NCBI GenBank assembly: GCA_023459875.1
Contig: JAEWRY010000007.1
Location: 132,851-196,850 of the forward strand
Length of the DNA stretch: 64,000 nt
Origin: Bacillota bacterium
GTDB lineage: Bacteria > Bacillota > Clostridia > Oscillospirales > Oscillospiraceae
Direction of reading: 5' to 3'
The first letter of the stretch is position 1; each line of letters opens with the position of its first letter. The notes below the pieces were generated by a model, which was given only the letters and a program-made list of their open reading frames with translations, did no database searches and was not told the DNA's origin. A program made the translations under genes and the position numbers. Shown piece by piece: positions 16,678 through 25,984 of the stretch.

Positions 16678-18437
16678 GCACATTTGGCTATTCCATGCCG
16701 TCTTACTTCAGGAACATGCCCGTGATCGGCACAACGCTTGATACTCCGAATGCCGAAAACGAGGCGGTTCTCAAAGAAACTGAGGCGAAGCTGCAGCAAG
16801 AACTGAAATCGGTTCTCGCCTCGGGCCGCTCGGACGAGTCTCTCAATGAGTCCGGCCAGATGACCGCCATGCAGCGCCTCAAAATCTTAGTGGACGAGGG
16901 CAGCTGGTGTCCCCTCAACAGTCTCTATAACCCCTGCGGCAACGCCGACGGAAGCACAGGCGTCATCACGGGCCTCGGAAAAATTCACGACAGGTGGGCG
17001 GTCATCATCGCCTCGGACAACAAGAAGCTGGCCGGAGCTTGGGTGGCCGGGCAGGCCCTGAAGCTGACCCGCGCCACCGACATGGCCAAAGAGCTGCGCA
17101 TTCCTCTCGTTTATGTGCTCAACTGCAGCGGCGTGAAGCTCGACGAGCAGGAGAAGGTATACGCGGGCCGCGTAACCGGAGGCACCCCCTTCTTCCGCCA
17201 CGCGGACCTTCAGCAGCTAGGCATTCCCATTATAGTGGGAATCTACGGCACAAACCCCGCCGGCGGCGGATATCACAGCATCAGCCCCACCATTCTGCTG
17301 GCCCACGAAAAGGCGAACATGGCCGTGGGCGGCGCCGGCATCGTGGGCGGCATGAGTCCCAAGGGTTTCGTGGATAAGGAGACGGCCCGCACCCTCATCG
17401 ACGCCACGAGAAATGCTGTGGAGGAGGACCCCCCCGGCTCGGTAGCCGTCCACTTCGGCGAAACGGGCTTCTTCCGCGAGGTCTACACCGAAGAAGAAGG
17501 CGTGCTGGAGGCCATTAAGAAATATATGGACGCCGTTCCCGCGTACAACGAGAACTTTTTCCGGGTAGACGACCCCAAAGAGCCGGCCTTCCCCGTCTCC
17601 GACCTGTACAGCCGCGTTCCCATCAACCAGCGCCGCGCCTACGATGTGCGCCAGGTACTCGCGCGCCTCTTCGACAGCAGCGAGTTTCTGGAATATAAAG
17701 CGGACTATGGTCCTGAGATCATCGCGGGACTTGCCAAGGCAAACGGTCTGCTGTGCGGCGTCGTCGCCAACTATCAGGGCATGATCCCGGACTATCCCGA
17801 GTACCGGGAAAACAGCGTGGGCGTGGGCGGAAAGCTGTACCGCCGGGGCCTAATCAAGATGAATGAATTCGTCACCCTCTGCGCCAGAGACCGTCTGCCC
17901 ATCGTCTGGGTGCAGGACACCACCGGCATCGACGTGGGTGATTCGGCTGAGCGCGCCGAGCTTCTGGGCCTGGGGCAGTCGCTCATTTATTCCATCCAGA
18001 ACGCAAAGGTCCCTCAGATGGAGATCACTCTGCGCAAGGGTACCGCCGCCGCGCATTATGTAATGGGCGGACCCCAGGGCAACGATACGAACGTGTTCAG
18101 TCTGGGTACCGCCGCCACCGAGATCTACGTGATGCACGGTGAAACCGCCGCCGCGGCCATGTACGCCCGCCGGCTGGTGAAGGATCAGGACACCGGAAAG
18201 GACATCCAGCCCGTCATCGATAAGATGAATGAGCTGATCGAGGCTTATTATGAAAAGTCGCGGCCCGGCTTCTGCGCCAGGACTGGCCTTGTGGACGAAA
18301 TCGTAAAGATGGATGATCTGCGCAAATACGTCTGCGCTTTCGTCGGAGCCAGCTATCAGAACCCCGCCGGTATCTGCGCGTTTCACCAGATGCTGACTCC
18401 CCGCGTCATCCGCGACTGGGACACTCTGAACAGATAA
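16674..18437 (+). CDS. gcdA: Glutaconyl-CoA decarboxylase alpha subunit (carboxyltransferase)
   Basis: At 587 residues this equals the length of Acidaminococcus GcdA and consists of two crotonase-fold carboxyltransferase halves. The N-terminal half includes GNADGSTGVITGLGKIHDRW and an oxyanion-type PAGGGYHSISPTILL. The C-terminal half includes IVWVQDTTGIDVGDSAERAELLGLGQSL and HYVMGGPQGNDTNVFSLGTAATEIYVM. It transfers the carboxyl group of glutaconyl-CoA to biotin on GcdC, giving crotonyl-CoA. The start overlaps hgdB. It works at the membrane with GcdB, GcdC and GcdD as a Na+ pump. Confidence 0.95.
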   Translation: MSTFGYSMPSYFRNMPVIGTTLDTPNAENEAVLKETEAKLQQELKSVLASGRSDESLNESGQMTAMQRLKILVDEGSWCPLNSLYNPCGNADGSTGVITGLGKIHDRWAVIIASDNKKLAGAWVAGQALKLTRATDMAKELRIPLVYVLNCSGVKLDEQEKVYAGRVTGGTPFFRHADLQQLGIPIIVGIYGTNPAGGGYHSISPTILLAHEKANMAVGGAGIVGGMSPKGFVDKETARTLIDATRNAVEEDPPGSVAVHFGETGFFREVYTEEEGVLEAIKKYMDAVPAYNENFFRVDDPKEPAFPVSDLYSRVPINQRRAYDVRQVLARLFDSSEFLEYKADYGPEIIAGLAKANGLLCGVVANYQGMIPDYPEYRENSVGVGGKLYRRGLIKMNEFVTLCARDRLPIVWVQDTTGIDVGDSAERAELLGLGQSLIYSIQNAKVPQMEITLRKGTAAAHYVMGGPQGNDTNVFSLGTAATEIYVMHGETAAAAMYARRLVKDQDTGKDIQPVIDKMNELIEAYYEKSRPGFCARTGLVDEIVKMDDLRKYVCAFVGASYQNPAGICAFHQMLTPRVIRDWDTLNR

Positions 18438-18462
18438 GCAAAAAAATGTGTGAGGTGAAACC

Positions 18463-18747
18463 ATGCTGAGTGAAAAAGCGGCGGCCATGCTGGAGGTACT
18501 GGATATTTCTTTTGTCAGCATCCTGATGATCTTCGTTGTGATGATGCTTCTCTATGCCGTTATCAAGCTGCTGCCCGTCCTCTTTCGTGAAAAGCGGAAT
18601 ACGGCTCAGGAGGCAGCCCCCGCGGCGGAACCCCCGGCGTTGGAAGAAGACGGCGAGCTTCTCGCGGTTATCACGGCGGCCGTCCAAGCCTATGAGCAGG
18701 GGCCCGAAAACACAAGTGTTTCTCTGGCGCGCGATATCCGGCGCTGA
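18463..18747 (+). CDS. gcdD: Glutaconyl-CoA decarboxylase delta subunit (small membrane protein)
   Basis: The 94-residue protein has one clear membrane helix (about residues 17-39, SILMIFVVMMLLYAVIKLL), then an Ala/Pro/Glu-rich cytosolic linker and a small C-terminal segment. This is the layout of OadG/GcdD subunits that hold the carboxyltransferase and membrane parts together. Sequence conservation in this family is low, so the call depends on position between gcdA and gcdC and on topology. GTGAGGTG precedes the ATG. Confidence 0.8.
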   Translation: MLSEKAAAMLEVLDISFVSILMIFVVMMLLYAVIKLLPVLFREKRNTAQEAAPAAEPPALEEDGELLAVITAAVQAYEQGPENTSVSLARDIRR

Positions 18748-18799
18748 TTATTAAAACTTCATTGGAACAATCGAGCCAACAATAGGAGATGAACAATCC

Positions 18800-19189
18800 A
18801 TGAAAAACTATAAAGTTACGGTTAACGGCAAGACCTATGAGGTGGGCGTGGAGGAATGCGGGGGAAATGCCGAGGAAAAGTCCGTCCTGGCCTCTCCCGT
18901 ATCGAGGATTCCTTCCGCCGCGGCACCCATTCCGAAGGCTGCCGCGGCACACAAGACCGCCGCCGGACCGTCCGGCTCCGGAACTGTGACCGCTCCCATG
19001 CCGGGCACGGTTCTCTCCGTTGCCGTGTCCGAAGGTGAGCAGGTGAAAAAAGGCCAGCTTCTTTTGATCTTTGAGGCCATGAAGATGGAAAACGAGCTTG
19101 TAGCCCCATGCTCCGGCACCGTAAAAACGGTCAATATCTCGAAAGGAACCGCGCTGGAAACCGGCATGCTGCTGATTTCTATTGTCTGA
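18800..19189 (+). CDS. gcdC: Glutaconyl-CoA decarboxylase gamma subunit (biotin carrier)
   Basis: The 129-residue protein starts [19 protein letters not shown], followed by an Ala/Pro-rich flexible linker (~35-60). A biotinyl domain (~61-129) carries biotin on Lys95 in [10 protein letters not shown]. It shuttles the carboxyl group from GcdA to the membrane subunit GcdB, where decarboxylation drives Na+ export. AGGAGATG lies before the ATG. The linker is shorter than in some fermenters. Confidence 0.94.
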   Translation: MKNYKVTVNGKTYEVGVEECGGNAEEKSVLASPVSRIPSAAAPIPKAAAAHKTAAGPSGSGTVTAPMPGTVLSVAVSEGEQVKKGQLLLIFEAMKMENELVAPCSGTVKTVNISKGTALETGMLLISIV

Positions 19190-19225
19190 GAATGTCTTGC
19201 GGTATGCCGGGAAAATGGAGTGGTA

Positions 19226-20332
19226 ATGATGCGCTTTTTATCTGTCTTTTCTAATGTACGGAGCTTTACCTGGCAGCAGGGGCTCATGATCGCCGTCGGC
19301 TCGCTGCTTATCTACCTTGCGATCAAAAAAGGCATGGAGCCCACCCTGCTTCTGCCTATGGGCTTCGGCGCCATCCTGGTGAATCTTCCGCTGGTGAACA
19401 CCGGCGCGGTTGAAACGCTGTTCAAGGCCGGAATTGCCACGGAGCTGTTTCCGCTGCTGCTTTTCATCGCCATCGGCGCCATGATTGACTTCGGCCCGCT
19501 GTTATCCAATCCAAAAATGCTTCTGTTCGGGGCGGCGGCACAGTTCGGCATCTTTTTTACCCTGTGCGTGGCGAGGCTCATGGGGTTCCAGCTCAACGAC
19601 GCCGCCTCCATCGCCATGATCGGCGCCGCGGACGGGCCCACTTCCATCTACGTCTCACAGTATTTCGCTTCCAGGTATCAGGGCGCCATCATGGTCGCGG
19701 CGTATTCTTATATGGCGCTGGTCCCCATCGTCCAGCCGCCGGTGATTAAATTGATCACCACAAAAAAAGAACGGCTCATCAGAATGCCCTATAAACCCGA
19801 ATCGATATCCCAGCGGACGAAAATACTGTTTCCGATTATCGTGACCATCGTGGCGGGCACGATCGCCCCCAAGTCCGCCGAGCTCGTGGGGTTTTTGATG
19901 TTCGGCAATCTCATCAGGGAGTGCGGCGTTTTAAGGAGCCTCAGCGACAGCGCCCAAAACCAGCTTGCAAATTTGGTAACCATACTGCTCGGCATCACCG
20001 TTGCCTTCCGGATGAAAGCTTGCGATTTTGTAACCGCTCAGACCATCGCCATCATCGGCCTGGGCCTTGTGGCTTTTGTCTTCGATACCGTCGGCGGAGT
20101 TTTATTCGCCAAGCTGATGAATCTGTTTCTCAGGGAAAAGGTCAACCCGATGATCGGCGCGGCGGGCATTTCGGCATTCCCCATGTCCTCAAGAGTCGTG
20201 CATAAGATGGGTCTTCAAGAAGATCCTCAGAACTTCCTGCTCATGCACGCGGCGGGCGCCAACGTCAGCGGACAGATTGCCTCGGTCATCGCCGGAGGGC
20301 TGGTCATTACATTGGTGGAAAAATTGATTTAA
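19226..20332 (+). CDS. gcdB: Glutaconyl-CoA decarboxylase beta subunit (Na+ pump)
   Basis: This roughly 368-residue integral membrane protein is of the OadB/MmdB/GcdB family. It has many hydrophobic helices and the conserved IGAADGPTSIYVSQYF motif, whose Asp takes part in Na+ translocation. It decarboxylates carboxybiotin and exports Na+, conserving energy. Translation may start at ATG 19226 or the next ATG at 19229, since GGAG ends at 19220; a GTG at 19220 is less likely. It is the last gene of the operon and is followed about 80 bases later by a strong terminator. Confidence 0.94.
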   Translation: MMRFLSVFSNVRSFTWQQGLMIAVGSLLIYLAIKKGMEPTLLLPMGFGAILVNLPLVNTGAVETLFKAGIATELFPLLLFIAIGAMIDFGPLLSNPKMLLFGAAAQFGIFFTLCVARLMGFQLNDAASIAMIGAADGPTSIYVSQYFASRYQGAIMVAAYSYMALVPIVQPPVIKLITTKKERLIRMPYKPESISQRTKILFPIIVTIVAGTIAPKSAELVGFLMFGNLIRECGVLRSLSDSAQNQLANLVTILLGITVAFRMKACDFVTAQTIAIIGLGLVAFVFDTVGGVLFAKLMNLFLREKVNPMIGAAGISAFPMSSRVVHKMGLQEDPQNFLLMHAAGANVSGQIASVIAGGLVITLVEKLI

Positions 20333-20410
20333 GTAAATGCTTGTCTCAGGAATGGATTTGGAAACCATTGTGTCAGAGAACACGATTTTCGGGTTGATTC
20401 AGAGGATAGA

Positions 20411-20450
20411 AAAGCCCTTAGAACCATCATTGTTCTAAGGGCTTTCTTTG
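20411..20450 (+). terminator. Rho-independent terminator after gcdB
   Basis: AAAGCCCTTAGAAC at 20411-20424 pairs perfectly with 20432-20445 across a seven-base loop, followed by CTTTG. It closes the hgd-gcd operon. Its core CCTTAGAACCAT recurs in the palindrome at 62592-62650. The remaining bases up to 20623 hold no convincing gene. Confidence 0.85.
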
Positions 20451-20623
20451 CCGTTCTCCATGGCCGTGAGCCACGCTTCGCAGGTTGCCTTCTTATCCGG
20501 ATGGACTGCCTTGTCTCCGGCAATGTATAATTCGGTTATGCTCTGGGACCTGTGCAGGATTTTCAAACAGGAAACCGAATGTCACGGAAATTCTGCCTCC
20601 CCTGTGGGTCTTAAAAGCCGCCG

Positions 20624-23101
20624 CTATCTGCCCATCGCTTCCGTGGCGATCTGATTGCCGATGGTAAAGTTGTGCCTGGGGGCGCGGCTCGGCAGTGGCA
20701 TTATCTTCTGGTGGATGGCGTCAATAATCCAATCCGGCTGGGGGAAGAATTCTTTCTCAAGCTCGCCGCAGGGAGTGATCCAGTTTTTTGATCCTACCAC
20801 CACGGGGGGCGCGTCCAGGTAATTGAATGCCAGTTCGGTAACGTTGCGGGCAATATCGTTTAAGTGGCTGCCCCGGGCGCAGGCGTCGGAGGAAAGCACC
20901 AGCTTTCCGGTCTTTTTAACCGATTCCAGCAGCTTTTCATAGCGGAAGGGAACCAACGAGCGAGCGTCGATCACCTCGGCCTCCAGATCGTATTGTTCGC
21001 TGAGTATTTTTGCCGCTTTCATGGCCGGATAGAGCGTAGCTCCAATCGTCAGGATGGTCACATCCTTACCTTTCCGCTTGATATCCGGTTCTCCCAGTTC
21101 GATCTCATATTCTCCCTTGGGCACTCCGCCCTCATGGAACTGCTCGCCGATATCATATAGTCTCTGACTCTCAAAAAACAGAACCGGATCGGTACCGTTG
21201 AGGGCGGCTTTCAGCAGGCCCTTTGCATCGTAAGGCGTAGCAGGGAACACAACCTTTAAGCCGGGTACATGCGTAGCCAGCGAAGTCCAGTCCTGAGAGT
21301 GCTGAGCCCCGTAAAGCGCGCCTACGGAAACACGCAGCACCACGGGCACGTCCAGCTGCCCCGCGCTCATGGACTGCCATTTGGCCATCTGATTGAAGAT
21401 TTCGTCGCCTGCCCGGCCCATGAAGTCGCAGTACATGAGCTCAATCACGCTGCGGCCGCCACACATCCCGTAACCTACGGCGCTGGACACGATGGCAGAC
21501 TCGGAAATTGGCGCGTTAAACAAGCGGTGATACGGGATGGATTCGTTCATACCCTGATAGGAACCGAAGGCGCTGCCCCAGTCCCGCACGTCTTCCCCGT
21601 AGACGATGAGCGTAGGGTCCACATACAGTTTGTCCATAACGGCTTCAAAGATGGCATCCCTGTAGGAATAGACCTTGCTGGCAGGCACCGGCGCGCCGTC
21701 CGCGCGATAGGCGAAGCGTTCTTTCCCGGCGATTTTCTTGACCCTGCTGTTCTCCTCCTTAGGCCCAAACACATCGCAGGGACGCTCGTCCAGCTTCTCC
21801 GTCTTTTTATTAGTAAAGAGGTATTTTGAAATAGCATCCGGTTCCTTTTCAAGATCCATGCGGGGTGAGATCTGATGGTCGGTGGCAAGGCGGAACACCT
21901 GGGTGATGTTTGCCGTAATGGACTCGTCAATGGCTCGGAAATCAGCGGTCTTCGCCGCTTTGACCTTGATAAGCTCTTTCTCAAACAGCTTGATGCAGTC
22001 GCACTCCTGCCAGGCGTCGATTTCTTCTTTGGTACGGTAGGCATTTTGATCGGAGGGTGCATGGCCGCAGAAGCGGTAGGTAAGCACATCCAGCAGCACC
22101 GGCCCCTTGTTCTGGCGCAGCAGCTCCAGTTTGCGGGAATAAGCCTCGATCACGGCAAGGGGATTAAGTCCGTTGACCCGCTCGGCGTGGAGCTCGTCTG
22201 GGTGGATTCCCGCGCCCACGCGCGCAACCTCGCCGTAGGCCATGGTCTCGCCCCGGGTCTGGCCGCCCATACCGTAGCCGTTATCCATGAAGTTGAAGAT
22301 GACCGGCAGACCGCCTTTATACTCGTCTTCCCACAGGGTATGGAACTGGTCCATAGCGGCAAAATTCATGGATTCCCAAACGGGACCACATCCCAGCGAG
22401 CCATCTCCGGCGTTGGAAACGCAGATGCCGGGGCGCTTGTTAATCTTCTTAAACAGGGCAGCGCCCGCGGCGATGGCGGGAGAACCGCCGACAATGGCGT
22501 TGTTGGGGTAGATACCGAACGGTAAAAAGAAAAAGTGCATGGAATTGCCCAGTCCCTTTGAGAAGCCGGTTTCCCTTCCGAATAGTTCCGCCATGAGACC
22601 GTAAAGCAGGAACTCTATGGCCACCTCCTTTACCGAGGCGGCGGCCGTTCCCTTTCTCACAATATCCAGGATGCGTCCGCCGAAGCTCTCCTCCATTACA
22701 GTGTTCAGCTGCGCGTCGGTAAGCTTGTGAATAGCCGACAGGCCCTTGGCGATCACCTCTCCGTGGCTGCGGTGGTTGCCAAACATAAAGTCCTGGGCTT
22801 CCAGCAGATAACTTTGCCCCACCGCCGCGGATTCCTGCCCGATATACAGATGGGCAGGGCCGGTATACATATAGTCGATGCCGTTATAGTTTTTTGTGGT
22901 GCGAACGGCCATAAGCATATTTTCAAATTCCCGGATGTAGCGCATATCCCTATAAATGCGCAGCAAATCTTCCCTGCTGTAATTTCCCGCTTCCAGTTCC
23001 TGCTTCACGGTCCTCCCGTACCGAAGCACCGGGATGTCGCTAAAGTGGATATCACCGCTCTTTAATATATCCTGAGGCAAATACATCATGCTTTTTGGCA
23101 T
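20624..23101 (-). CDS. Fused alpha/beta E1 component of a 2-oxoacid dehydrogenase complex
   Basis: The 825-residue protein joins both E1 chains. Residues ~45-400 form the alpha part with the TPP motif NAGDGSLGCGPVWESMNFAA ... MDNGYGMGGQ. Residues ~480-800 form the beta part (IVYGEDVRDWGSAFGSYQG, NAPISESAIVSSAVGYGM, VIDARSLVPFRYEKLLESV). It decarboxylates a 2-oxoacid and passes the acyl group to lipoyl-E2. Whether the substrate is pyruvate, a branched-chain or another 2-oxoacid is not clear. E2, E3 and E1 genes are contiguous in that order of transcription and lie downstream of a TRAP transporter, so a 2-oxoacid produced from the imported compound is a reasonable guess. The fusion is rarer than separate subunits. 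Confidence 0.88.
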   Translation of the reverse strand: MPKSMMYLPQDILKSGDIHFSDIPVLRYGRTVKQELEAGNYSREDLLRIYRDMRYIREFENMLMAVRTTKNYNGIDYMYTGPAHLYIGQESAAVGQSYLLEAQDFMFGNHRSHGEVIAKGLSAIHKLTDAQLNTVMEESFGGRILDIVRKGTAAASVKEVAIEFLLYGLMAELFGRETGFSKGLGNSMHFFFLPFGIYPNNAIVGGSPAIAAGAALFKKINKRPGICVSNAGDGSLGCGPVWESMNFAAMDQFHTLWEDEYKGGLPVIFNFMDNGYGMGGQTRGETMAYGEVARVGAGIHPDELHAERVNGLNPLAVIEAYSRKLELLRQNKGPVLLDVLTYRFCGHAPSDQNAYRTKEEIDAWQECDCIKLFEKELIKVKAAKTADFRAIDESITANITQVFRLATDHQISPRMDLEKEPDAISKYLFTNKKTEKLDERPCDVFGPKEENSRVKKIAGKERFAYRADGAPVPASKVYSYRDAIFEAVMDKLYVDPTLIVYGEDVRDWGSAFGSYQGMNESIPYHRLFNAPISESAIVSSAVGYGMCGGRSVIELMYCDFMGRAGDEIFNQMAKWQSMSAGQLDVPVVLRVSVGALYGAQHSQDWTSLATHVPGLKVVFPATPYDAKGLLKAALNGTDPVLFFESQRLYDIGEQFHEGGVPKGEYEIELGEPDIKRKGKDVTILTIGATLYPAMKAAKILSEQYDLEAEVIDARSLVPFRYEKLLESVKKTGKLVLSSDACARGSHLNDIARNVTELAFNYLDAPPVVVGSKNWITPCGELEKEFFPQPDWIIDAIHQKIMPLPSRAPRHNFTIGNQIATEAMGR

Positions 23102-23129
23102 TGTCTCACATCTCCCTTGTTGAATCTCT

Positions 23130-24500
23130 TTACAGCTTGATTTGGAAAATCGCTTCGCGGATTATCTCGCACACCGTGGGATGGGGAAAAACCAACTCCT
23201 TCATGTGGGAGAGAGTCATTTCGGTTTCAATCAGAATCCCGCAGCTTAAAATAAATTCCGAGGCGGGGCCGCCAATGACGTGTGCACCGATCAGGGTCTG
23301 ATGCTTCCGGTCGAAAACCAGCTTGCAGATGCCGTCGCCTCTCTCATTTTCCACCATATATCGGCCCGCGTAATTCATAGGCAAAGTGACGGAAACAGCG
23401 TCAATTCCCTCGTTTTCTGCGGCTTCCCGGGTGAGGCCCACGGTTCCAATCTCCGGATCGGTATAGATAATTCCCGGAATGGCGCTGTAGCGCATCCGGT
23501 CCTTTTTCCCCAGGATTGCGTTCACCGCCACCTCCGCCTGACGGTAGGCGGTGTGCGCCAGCATGGAGCGCCCGTTGCAGTCGCCGACGGCGTAAACATT
23601 AGGCACATTGGTGAGACATTGCTCGTCAACGGCTATATTGCCTCCACGGGTAACCACCTGCAGAACTTCCAGTCCAATTCCCTGGGTACTGGCCTTTCTG
23701 CCGATGCTGAGTAGCACCTTGTCGCAGGGCAGTTCCGCGGAGACACCGTCTTTTTCCATGACCACCGCATTGCTTTCAAGCCGGGCCGCCTTCGCGCCAA
23801 GATGGAAGGCAACGCCTCTACGCTCCAAATTTTTTTGCAGGAGAGAGGAGATTTCTTTGTCCATAGCTCCTGCAATCTTGGGCAGCAGCTCCACAACGGT
23901 CACCTGGCTGCCGGCGCTGGCGTAATAGGCGGCCATTTCCAGACCGATGACCCCGCCGCCGATGATTACCAGCCGGGCCGGCAATTCTTTTAGTCCGAGC
24001 ATCCCGCCGCTGGTGAGGGCAAATCCTGAATCCACCGCTTCCCCGAGGCCTGGGATGGGGGGAATAATGGGCTGGGAACCGGAGGAAATAATCAGGTGTT
24101 TTCCCGTATGGACTTCATTTCCCAGGGAAACCTGGATGCCGTCGGCGTTTTTCCCAATGATAACGCCTTCGCCCATTCTCACATCCACGCCGCTTTTTTT
24201 CAGGCCGGCGTTTACTCCGGCAACCAGTTTTTTTACGATTTTATCCTTGCGGGCAAGAACGGCCTCGTGCTGAAGGACAGGGCTCTCACAGGTAACTCCG
24301 TAGGCTTCCCCATGCCTGCAATACTCAAAAACCTTAGCGGAATAGAGCAGGGCTTTGGTCGGAATACATCCTTCGTTAAGACATACCCCGCCGATATAGC
24401 GCTTTTCCACAAGCAAAGTTCTCAGGCCGGCAGAACCGGCCCGCTCTGCCGCCAGATACCCGCCGGGGCCGCCCCCCAGAACGATCAAATCATACTGCAT
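23130..24500 (-). CDS. lpdA: Dihydrolipoamide dehydrogenase (E3)
   Basis: From ATG 24500 the product is 456 residues and opens with the FAD motif YDLIVLGGGPGGYLAAERAG and the redox disulfide GGVCLNEGCIPTKAL. A second Rossmann motif reads VIIGGGVIGLEMAAYYASAG, followed by the FAD segment NVYAVGDCNG. The C-terminal active-site region has ILSCGILIETEMTLSHMKELVFPHPTVCE, with a His-Pro pair and the Glu expected to assist it. It reoxidises dihydrolipoamide on E2 with NAD+. A longer frame to 24596 is rejected because it overlaps E2 and GGAGGGG lies just before 24500. Confidence 0.94.
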   Translation of the reverse strand: MQYDLIVLGGGPGGYLAAERAGSAGLRTLLVEKRYIGGVCLNEGCIPTKALLYSAKVFEYCRHGEAYGVTCESPVLQHEAVLARKDKIVKKLVAGVNAGLKKSGVDVRMGEGVIIGKNADGIQVSLGNEVHTGKHLIISSGSQPIIPPIPGLGEAVDSGFALTSGGMLGLKELPARLVIIGGGVIGLEMAAYYASAGSQVTVVELLPKIAGAMDKEISSLLQKNLERRGVAFHLGAKAARLESNAVVMEKDGVSAELPCDKVLLSIGRKASTQGIGLEVLQVVTRGGNIAVDEQCLTNVPNVYAVGDCNGRSMLAHTAYRQAEVAVNAILGKKDRMRYSAIPGIIYTDPEIGTVGLTREAAENEGIDAVSVTLPMNYAGRYMVENERGDGICKLVFDRKHQTLIGAHVIGGPASEFILSCGILIETEMTLSHMKELVFPHPTVCEIIREAIFQIKL

Positions 24501-24516
24501 CTTCGTATCCCCTCCT

Positions 24517-25833
24517 CTATTTTGCCAGTTCCAGCGTGAACTTCTCCAGGCGCCGGCAAAGAGCCTGGAGGAACCGGGCCGCGGGCGCGCCGTCAACCGC
24601 CCGGTGGTCTATGGTAAGCGACAGACCTACAGCCCGATAGTAGTGGGGCGCGCCGTTTTCATCCACGCGCAGCTTCCACTGGAGGCCGCACACCCCCACC
24701 AGACAGACCTGAGGAGGATTAATGACCGGAGTAAACGAGGTAATTCCCATAGCGCCCAGATTGGAAAGGGTGATCGTTCCGCCCGTCAGCAGTTCGGGGG
24801 CGAGACTTCCTTCCCTGCACGCAGCGGCCAGCTCTCTGATTTCCCGGGCGATCTGATTTAAGGATTTTTCATCCGCCCGGAAAAGCGTGGGCACCATAAG
24901 TCCCCGGGGCGTGTCCACGGCCACGCCCGCGTTTACATGTGAATAGAGTCTCGTTTCCTCGTCGCTGTACAGCGCGTTCATGTCGGGATAATCCATCAGA
25001 ACCCGCGCGGTGGTATAGACAATAATGTCGTTAAGGGTGAGCTTGGACAATCCGCATGCCGCTCCCCCCACTTTGACCAGATCGCAGTAAGCCAGTAAAT
25101 CCGTCGCGTCGAAATCGGCTGAAAGGGTGAGCTGGGCCATCTGGGCCAGAGATTCGTGCATATTCTTAGCGATAATCCTGCGCATATTGCTGTTTGGCTT
25201 CACGACGTACTCGCTTGCACCGTCGGAGGGCGCCGCCGTGCCGGGCTCTTTCCCGAGATCTGCGGTGGTTACCGCACCCCCCAGGCCGGTGCCCCGCCGC
25301 AGGTACTCGCTCGTACCCCGGGCGGCGTCGGTGATAAACGGTCCGGTCTGGACCATCGCGTCGATATCGCGCTCGATTATGCGTCCCTCCGCGCCGGTCG
25401 GCACTGCAAACCGGTAATCAATGCCGCGCCGCGAAGCGGCCTCTTTGGCTCTGGGGGAAATAAAATATAGCTCTGCCGGAAGTCCAACGGCCGGGGCAGC
25501 GGGCGGCTGTGGAACGGATTCTTTCAAAGGGACCTTGGCAGACGCGTCCGCCGGTCGATCTGCGGCCGCTTTATTTGGCCGTTCCACGGTTTCACCTTTC
25601 TGTCCGATTGCGCAAATGGGTGCCTTAACCGGAACATCTTCGCCTTCCTGCGCCCACAGGGCCAGAATAACTCCCTCGGCTTCGCTTTCCACATCGAAAG
25701 TCGCCTTGCCGATCTCGATTGCAAACAGATAATCGCCCGGCTTTACATGGTCGCCCGGCTTTACATACCATTTTGCCAGAACGGCGGATTTCTCGGACAA
25801 ACCCTTCTGGGGCATGGTCATGATCGTACTCAT
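24517..25833 (-). CDS. Dihydrolipoamide acyltransferase (E2)
   Basis: This 438-residue protein has three parts. The N-terminal lipoyl domain (1-~80) carries the lipoylated Lys in EIGKATFDVES. A peripheral subunit-binding domain lies near residues 120-155 (ISPRAKEAASRRGID). The C-terminal catalytic domain carries LTIDHRAVDGAPAARFL, the HxxxDG motif. An Ala/Pro-rich linker separates the first two domains. It accepts the acyl group from E1 and forms acyl-CoA. ATG at 25833 has GGAGG nine bases away. It is the first of the three complex genes on the minus strand. Confidence 0.92.
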   Translation of the reverse strand: MSTIMTMPQKGLSEKSAVLAKWYVKPGDHVKPGDYLFAIEIGKATFDVESEAEGVILALWAQEGEDVPVKAPICAIGQKGETVERPNKAAADRPADASAKVPLKESVPQPPAAPAVGLPAELYFISPRAKEAASRRGIDYRFAVPTGAEGRIIERDIDAMVQTGPFITDAARGTSEYLRRGTGLGGAVTTADLGKEPGTAAPSDGASEYVVKPNSNMRRIIAKNMHESLAQMAQLTLSADFDATDLLAYCDLVKVGGAACGLSKLTLNDIIVYTTARVLMDYPDMNALYSDEETRLYSHVNAGVAVDTPRGLMVPTLFRADEKSLNQIAREIRELAAACREGSLAPELLTGGTITLSNLGAMGITSFTPVINPPQVCLVGVCGLQWKLRVDENGAPHYYRAVGLSLTIDHRAVDGAPAARFLQALCRRLEKFTLELAK

Positions 25834-25937
25834 GTTTCTTACGCCTCCGTAATTGATACTTATAGTAAATGACTTTTTATACCCGCGAATATAGAATCGG
25901 CTCTGCCACTCTTAAAACAGGCCCCCAGCCTGAAAGA

Positions 25938-25970
25938 CCGGAAGCCTGTCTTATGGGGCAAGCCTTCCGG
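25938..25970 (-). terminator. Possible hairpin between dctM and the E2 gene
   Basis: CCGGAAG at 25938-25944 pairs with CTTCCGG at 25964-25970, with a bulged inner extension. On the minus strand it is followed by TCTTTC. It may partly uncouple the TRAP genes from the dehydrogenase genes. The rest of the 25834-25984 gap shows nothing else. Confidence 0.35.
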
Positions 25971-25984
25971 CTTGGCGAGGCCCG

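Noticed and set aside
20413..20560. Short minus-strand frame ending GDKAVHPDKKATCEAWLTAM plus about 9 residues
   Set aside because: The C-terminal residues look protein-like, but a stop lies about 46 codons upstream, no good start is present and it overlaps the gcdB terminator. It could be a gene remnant, without proof.
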